This document shows, piece by piece, positions 62,161-64,000 of a stretch of DNA of 64,000 nt (position 1 is the first letter of the stretch; each line of letters begins with the position of its first letter). Source of the DNA: Epinephelus fuscoguttatus (taxonomy: Eukaryota; Chordata; Actinopteri; Perciformes; Serranidae); contig NC_064757.1 of the NCBI RefSeq assembly GCF_011397635.1, positions 28,096,339 to 28,160,338 on the forward strand, read 5' to 3'. The notes under the pieces were generated by a model that ran no database searches, had not been told where the DNA came from, and saw only the letters and a list, made by a program, of their open reading frames with translations. Made by a program: the position numbers and the translations under genes.

Positions 62161-64000
62161 CCTTAAAGTTAGTAACTTTGATGGCATTACAAAAGACAAG
62201 AATTTAGTCAAAAACCCCTGAATATCTCACCAAAAATCGGAGTCATATAAGCATCAAAAATTGATTTTACCGCACATCTTATTCACTGTGTTTCTCTTAC
62301 TTTTCCTGCCCTTGTTTCATTGTGTCCATTGTGTCTCATGTGCCTCCTGTTGTTGCAGGGAGGTCTTGTAGTTTCTTTTGGTAGTCAGCGTGCCAGTGAA
62401 GGATCAGTGTAATCTACAATGTTTTATATCTCATCATCCTCACATGTTTATGCCTCTTGGGGTCCTCATGTTTTCGTTCCTATAACCACTAATACTGTGC
62501 CGCATTTTCCCAGTTGACCATTCAGAGCCATGGCTGTTTGCATGTTTTCTGTGGATTTACACAGCTGGATAGTTTTTTTGGGTGAAGGGGCTGGAAGGAT
62601 TTGGTTTGTACTTAAGTGCTCATGGATCTCTCAGATGAGACGGGGTTTTAGCCTTCGGCCTTGCCCTCCTCTCAGCGCTGCCCAGCTGCTCTCTAGCTTG
62701 TCTGCAGGACTGATGGCTCTAAGATGATCCTCTGGCTAACACAGTGCAAATGGAAATGGACTGTGTATAAACTGGTCTTAACTTTATAGGTTGTGCACTA
62801 TATGAAATATTTGGCCTGCATGTCAGAGAGTGTGCTGTAAATCAACAGTTCACTTCTGCTTCCTACTGATGTCTGTCCATAAGAGCAGAGCTGGAGTGTC
62901 ACATTGTCACAGCACATTTCGCTTAAGATGACTAATTTTATTATGTGTCGAACCCAAGTGTGTCCTTGTGGAGATTAATACAAGACCCTGCCTATTACAC
63001 TGAGCAGAGACGGTTAAAGAGCTATGAAATGTGTCTCTGTGTGAGTGAGGGAGAAACTGCAAAGCTTGTTTTGTCGGTTAGATTTAATTGAAGTGGAACT
63101 GTGAAGCATTCGCTCCTGACCCATTTATCCCTGAACCCTTCCCTCTTTACTTTCTTTTTTACTTTATGCCTTTTTTCCAGCTCTCTTCAGTACACTTCTT
63201 TATTCCTCTCTGTCTCCTCAAGAGTGTTATATTTTATTTTCTGCAGCATTTCTGCTTGCCATATTTTCTCTGTTTCCCTGCATCCTTTACTGTCGGTGTA
63301 TCTCATGGGAGTTCTGTTGCCATGTCTGTTTGTTTTTGTTTCGTTCACATCATTTTTGTTGTTTCACATCTGTGGAATCTGCAGCAGATGTTCATATAAT
63401 TCCATATAATACTCTGGTTATTAATCATGCCTCTGGTCCATCAGCTGAGGTGCAGACCAAAAGGATTGGACCCAACAAGTGGCCTACTTATGATATCAGA
63501 TTCATGGATACAAATTTTTTAGAGTAGTCATGCATGCTGACAAATATGTTGTTACAGCAAAACGAGTTAAGAATTGGCGGTTTCTCTCCATGATTACTGC
63601 AGGCATTTAATCGTGTTGTTGTTGTTATTTTTCAACAAGACCAGGCAGGCATAGTTTTGCTGTACTTTGCAGCCTGTTGGGAGGACACAATGAGGGATTG
63701 CAACAGTGTTTTGTAATATATGCAGTGGATACTCAGCTACGTGCTTCAGTCTGTCTGTTGTTCAGGGAGCTGTATTGGAGTTGATGGCAAAGTAGAAAAT
63801 GTCTACCCAAAACTTTGCAAGATTTTGCACTTTGCTGTTTTCTATCGAAGGATTATAGTTGTTGAAGGGGTCTTAAAACATGCCACATCTTGCTACACAG
63901 TTGCTAAGTTGGCGACACTGGGGCTACATCCACACTAATACGTTTCTCTGATTTAAAACACATAACTATTGCTACGTTTACATCTAATGTCCACACTGCT
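62161..64000. other. dock8 intron 8, right edge of window
   Basis: No continuation of the DOCK8 reading frame is found. Overlapping hydrophobic small frames near 63088-63409 arise from a T-rich stretch and carry no recognisable protein. Confidence 0.5.

Noticed and set aside
62161..64000. A ninth dock8 exon before the right edge
   Set aside because: No frame gives the expected ISENFHCDL-like continuation with an acceptor.

Overview
This window is nuclear DNA of a ray-finned fish, most likely a percomorph teleost. The evidence is four vertebrate genes with GT-AG introns, several families of short inverted-repeat DNA transposons and tRNA-derived SINEs of the kind common in teleosts, abundant (GT)n/(CT)n microsatellites, and no operons or bacterial signals. 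The protein identifications come from recognising the translated exons; no database search was run.

Layout. (1) 1-5705, minus strand: the first five coding exons (295 codons) of pgm5, a phosphoglucomutase-like muscle/adherens-junction protein; the remaining exons lie beyond the left edge. (2) 8634-9707, minus: an intronless forkhead gene, foxd5 (FOXD4-like), with an acidic N-terminus and a Groucho-type repressor motif. (3) 12102-31790, minus: zng1 (formerly cbwd), a zinc-regulated GTPase metallochaperone. All 15 coding exons could be joined in frame (370 codons plus stop), and a probable non-coding first exon lies in a short CpG/ETS-rich promoter. (4) 34795 to the right edge, plus: the first eight coding exons (292 codons) of dock8, a Rho-family guanine exchange factor of immune cells; its C2-like DHR1 and catalytic DHR2 parts lie outside the window.

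The order pgm5-foxd-zng1-dock8 corresponds to the human chromosome 9 neighbourhood in which PGM5, FOXD4-type, CBWD/ZNG1-type and DOCK8 genes occur, so this is an ancient syntenic block. The genes are neighbours by descent and not a pathway: a glycolytic-enzyme relative, a neural-plate transcription factor, a zinc chaperone and a cytoskeletal signalling protein.

Most of the rest is intron or intergenic DNA filled with repeats. These include a nested stack at 26.3-27.7 kb (a SINE-like repeat inside a TTAA-flanked MITE inside a fold-back element), a 0.6-kb palindromic TATAC/GATAC tandem array at 33.3-33.9 kb, a SINE with a clear target-site duplication at 33.9-34.2 kb, hAT-type MITEs with 8-bp target duplications, an inverted duplication of Tc1-like transposon remnants at 51.2-52.05 kb, and decayed LINE ends. 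I see no CRISPR, no rRNA or tRNA gene, no viral gene and no convincing new protein-coding system. The items worth a second look are the repeat architectures, the pgm5 catalytic-motif state, the dock8 uORFs and the conserved gene order.
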